Assembly (NCBI RefSeq): GCF_019504385.1
Contig: NZ_CP080590.1
Location: 4,021,501-4,085,500 of the forward strand
Direction of reading: 5' to 3'
Source: Devosia salina
Lineage (GTDB): Bacteria > Pseudomonadota > Alphaproteobacteria > Rhizobiales > Devosiaceae
Length of the DNA: 64,000 nucleotides
The notes beneath the pieces were generated by a model. The model saw only the letters and a program-made list of their open reading frames with translations. It was not told the DNA's origin and ran no database searches. Positions 62,143 to 64,000 of the stretch are shown here, piece by piece. Both the position numbers and the translations under genes were made by a program. The number at the start of each line of letters is the position of its first letter. Within the stretch, counting starts at the first letter, position 1.

Positions 62143-63435
62143 TCATTTTCCGATGCAGAAGCTGGAGAAGAGCCGATCCAATACGCCTTCGGCATCGATG
62201 CGACCAATCAACCGTTCAAGGGCGGCCGAGGCGCGGCGCAGCGACTCGGCAGCCAGCTCCCAATCTCCAAGCGCGGCTCTGGTCTCGGCTAGCGCCTCAA
62301 GTGCGGCAACCAGCGCATCACGGTCCCGCGTATGGCTCACCAGCGCCGGCTCGCCACCCGCCATGCCGTCACCGAGACGACCCAGGCGTTCGATGAGGGT
62401 TTCAAGCCCCTGCCCGGTCTCGGTCGATACGGAGAGGTCCTGGCCCTTGACCGGGCCAATATCGGCCTTGGTGCCGATGGTCAGAAGCCGCCCCCGCGTT
62501 TCGGGTTGCGCTACATCCTCAGCGTCCGGCGCACGGAGCCAGAGCACGATATCGGCTTCGTTGATGGCTCGCTCGGCCCGGCGAATGCCCTCGGCTTCCG
62601 CACGGCTTTCGGTTTCCCGCAGACCTGCCAGGTCGAGCAGGATGAACAATTGCCCGCCAATATCGAGCGGCACTTCGCGCACGTCCCGGGTGGTGCCGGC
62701 CTCGTCCGAGACAATGGCGATGTCCGACCGGGCCAGGGCATTGATAAGGCTCGATTTGCCGGCATTCGGCGCGCCGGCCAGCGCGACCCGAATACCTTCG
62801 CGGACGATGCGCCCCGACTCCACCGAGGCCAGCGCCGCGGCGATGGCCACTTCGAGATCCGACAGCTGTCGCTGCCAGCTCTCCGGCAGGTCTTCGGCCA
62901 CATCGCCTTCGTCGGAAAAGTCGAGCCGCGCCTCGATTTCGGCGCGCAGGTCGAGCAGCGTATCGCGCCAATGGTCGATTTGGTCAGTCAGCCGCCCGTC
63001 ATAGCGCGCCAGCGCCTGCTGGCGCTGTTTCTCGGTATCGGCATTGAGGAGATCGCCCAGACCCTCGATTTCGACGAGGTCGAGCTTGCCATTTTCAAAG
63101 GCGCGCCGGCTGAACTCACCCGCTTCGGCCAGGCGCAGTCCGAGGCTCCGCAGTTCGCTGAGGATGGCCTTCACACCTGCCGGCGATCCATGCACCTGCA
63201 ATTCGGCGCAATCTTCGCCGGTGAAGCTGTTGGGCGCCGGGAAGAAGGCGACGAGGCCCTGATCGAGCCGCTGGCCTTGACCGATATGACGCAGGCTCAT
63301 GACACGTGGCCTGGGGACGCCGCCGGCAAGGGCATCGAGGGCCCCCCGGACCAATGGCCCGGACAGGCGGATTACGGCAACACCTGCCGGCAGGGAGCCG
63401 GAGGAGAGCGCCATGATGGTGTCGCCCGCCTGCAT
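62143..63435 (-). CDS. mnmE: tRNA modification GTPase MnmE (TrmE)
   Basis: GTPase partner of MnmG. 430 residues: N-terminal THF-binding domain (TIMALSSGSLPAGVAVIRLSG), G-domain with GAPNAGKSS at 221-229 and DLAGLRET, helical domains on each side, and the invariant FCIGK-type C-terminus with its functional Cys. G4 is replaced by a less typical GTKADIG. Full length. The ATG starts 22 bases from rho's stop, so rho and mnmE are probably cotranscribed. Confidence 0.97.
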   Translation of the reverse strand: MQAGDTIMALSSGSLPAGVAVIRLSGPLVRGALDALAGGVPRPRVMSLRHIGQGQRLDQGLVAFFPAPNSFTGEDCAELQVHGSPAGVKAILSELRSLGLRLAEAGEFSRRAFENGKLDLVEIEGLGDLLNADTEKQRQQALARYDGRLTDQIDHWRDTLLDLRAEIEARLDFSDEGDVAEDLPESWQRQLSDLEVAIAAALASVESGRIVREGIRVALAGAPNAGKSSLINALARSDIAIVSDEAGTTRDVREVPLDIGGQLFILLDLAGLRETESRAEAEGIRRAERAINEADIVLWLRAPDAEDVAQPETRGRLLTIGTKADIGPVKGQDLSVSTETGQGLETLIERLGRLGDGMAGGEPALVSHTRDRDALVAALEALAETRAALGDWELAAESLRRASAALERLIGRIDAEGVLDRLFSSFCIGK

Positions 63436-63457
63436 GTTCGGCTCCCGAGCGCCCCGG

Positions 63458-64000
63458 TCAGGTATTCATCGAATCGAAGAAATCCGAATTGGTCTTGGTC
63501 TGCCGCACCTTATCGGTGAGGAATTCCATCGCGTCGATCGTGCCCATCGGGTTGAGGATGCGGCGCAATACATACATCTTCCTGAGGATATCGGGCTCGA
63601 CCAGCAGCTCTTCCTTGCGGGTGCCGGACTTGTTGATGTCGATCGCCGGGAAGACGCGCTTGTCGGCAACCTTGCGGTCGAGCACGATTTCCGAGTTACC
63701 GGTGCCCTTGAATTCTTCGAAGATCACTTCGTCCATGCGGCTGCCGGTATCGATCAGCGCGGTGGAGATGATGGTCAAAGAGCCGCCATCCTCGATATTG
63801 CGCGCCGCGCCGAAGAAGCGTTTGGGGCGCTGCAGGGCATTGGCATCCACACCGCCGGTCAGCACCTTGCCCGAGCTCGGAACGACGGTGTTGTAGGCGC
63901 GGCCGAGACGGGTGATGGAATCGAGGAGGATGACGACGTCGCGCTTGTGCTCGACCAGGCGCTTGGCCTTTTCGATCACCATTTCGGCGACCTGGACGTG
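63458..64000 (-). CDS. rho: Transcription termination factor Rho, 3' part only
   Basis: The C-terminal 180 residues of Rho; the 5' end lies beyond the right edge. Seen are the Walker B VVILLDSITRLGRAYN, the Q-loop GGVDANALQRPKRFFGAARNIE, the arginine-finger region and the R-loop ELLVEPDILRKMYVLRRIL. The sequence ends FFDSMNT. The ring ATPase ends transcription of untranslated RNA. It is the upstream neighbour of mnmE in the conserved origin-proximal block. Confidence 0.96.
   Translation of the reverse strand, partial: HVQVAEMVIEKAKRLVEHKRDVVILLDSITRLGRAYNTVVPSSGKVLTGGVDANALQRPKRFFGAARNIEDGGSLTIISTALIDTGSRMDEVIFEEFKGTGNSEIVLDRKVADKRVFPAIDINKSGTRKEELLVEPDILRKMYVLRRILNPMGTIDAMEFLTDKVRQTKTNSDFFDSMNT

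Overview
The window looks like a chromosomal segment of a GC-rich alphaproteobacterium of the order Hyphomicrobiales, possibly a Devosia-like genus. That is inferred from gene content and order (imuA-imuB-dnaE2, acnA next to ccmABCDG, DUF2794, DUF1674, cenR/yggS/leuS/holA/parB/parA/rsmG/mnmG/mnmE/rho), from CtrA-, LexA- and FixK/FNR-type sites of alphaproteobacterial form, and from TTG/GTG starts. There are no rRNA genes, recognisable tRNAs, CRISPR arrays, prophages or complete insertion sequences. Most of the sequence is ordinary core chromosome; the interest lies in regulatory sites, repeats and one centromere region.

Layout. 1-5.5 kb: SOS mutasome operon imuA-imuB-dnaE2 (dnaE2 cut by the left edge) with a perfect LexA box. 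5.7-10 kb: small stress and metabolic genes (TerB-like, UspA with an FNR/FixK-type site, soluble pyrophosphatase, HODM-like protein, RibD-C reductase). 9.3-10.8 kb: a repeat island with two ~156-bp inverted-repeat doublets flanking a frameshifted DUF559 gene. 10.8-19 kb: H+-pyrophosphatase, DUF167, YggT, DedA, TypA and a PAS-GGDEF-EAL protein with a perfect CtrA box upstream. 19-30 kb: argG, an Lrp regulator, LysE exporter, RlmJ, a Phd/VapC toxin-antitoxin pair, RlmN, tandem IalB-like secreted proteins, ThpR, BI-1, GNAT, P-loop kinase, DUF2794, a candidate sRNA and DUF1223. 30-36 kb: acnA and the divergent ccmABCDG cytochrome c maturation operon. 36-45.7 kb: Flp pilin, DUF1674, HtpX, RsmB-like methyltransferase, heparinase, PurH, a flippase, LeuC and a zincin. 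45.7-51.3 kb: diguanylate cyclase, DUF4893, rimM-trmD-rplS, xth. 51.3-64 kb: GNAT, cNMP-binding protein, CenR-like regulator, YggS, leuS-holA, then the origin-proximal block parB-parA-rsmG-mnmG-mnmE-rho (rho cut by the right edge).

How it fits together. The right end is the replication-origin-proximal segregation locus: six parS-like 16-mers lie within 4.4 kb around parAB, two of them inside rsmG where they encode the same residues S-R-E-T. mnmE and mnmG act together in tRNA wobble modification. ImuA, ImuB and DnaE2 form one LexA-controlled mutagenesis unit. Soluble and membrane pyrophosphatases lie about 3 kb apart. Two separate families of paired palindromic repeats (REPIN-like doublets) occupy intergenic gaps; the DUF559/doublet association is the best candidate for an undescribed system.
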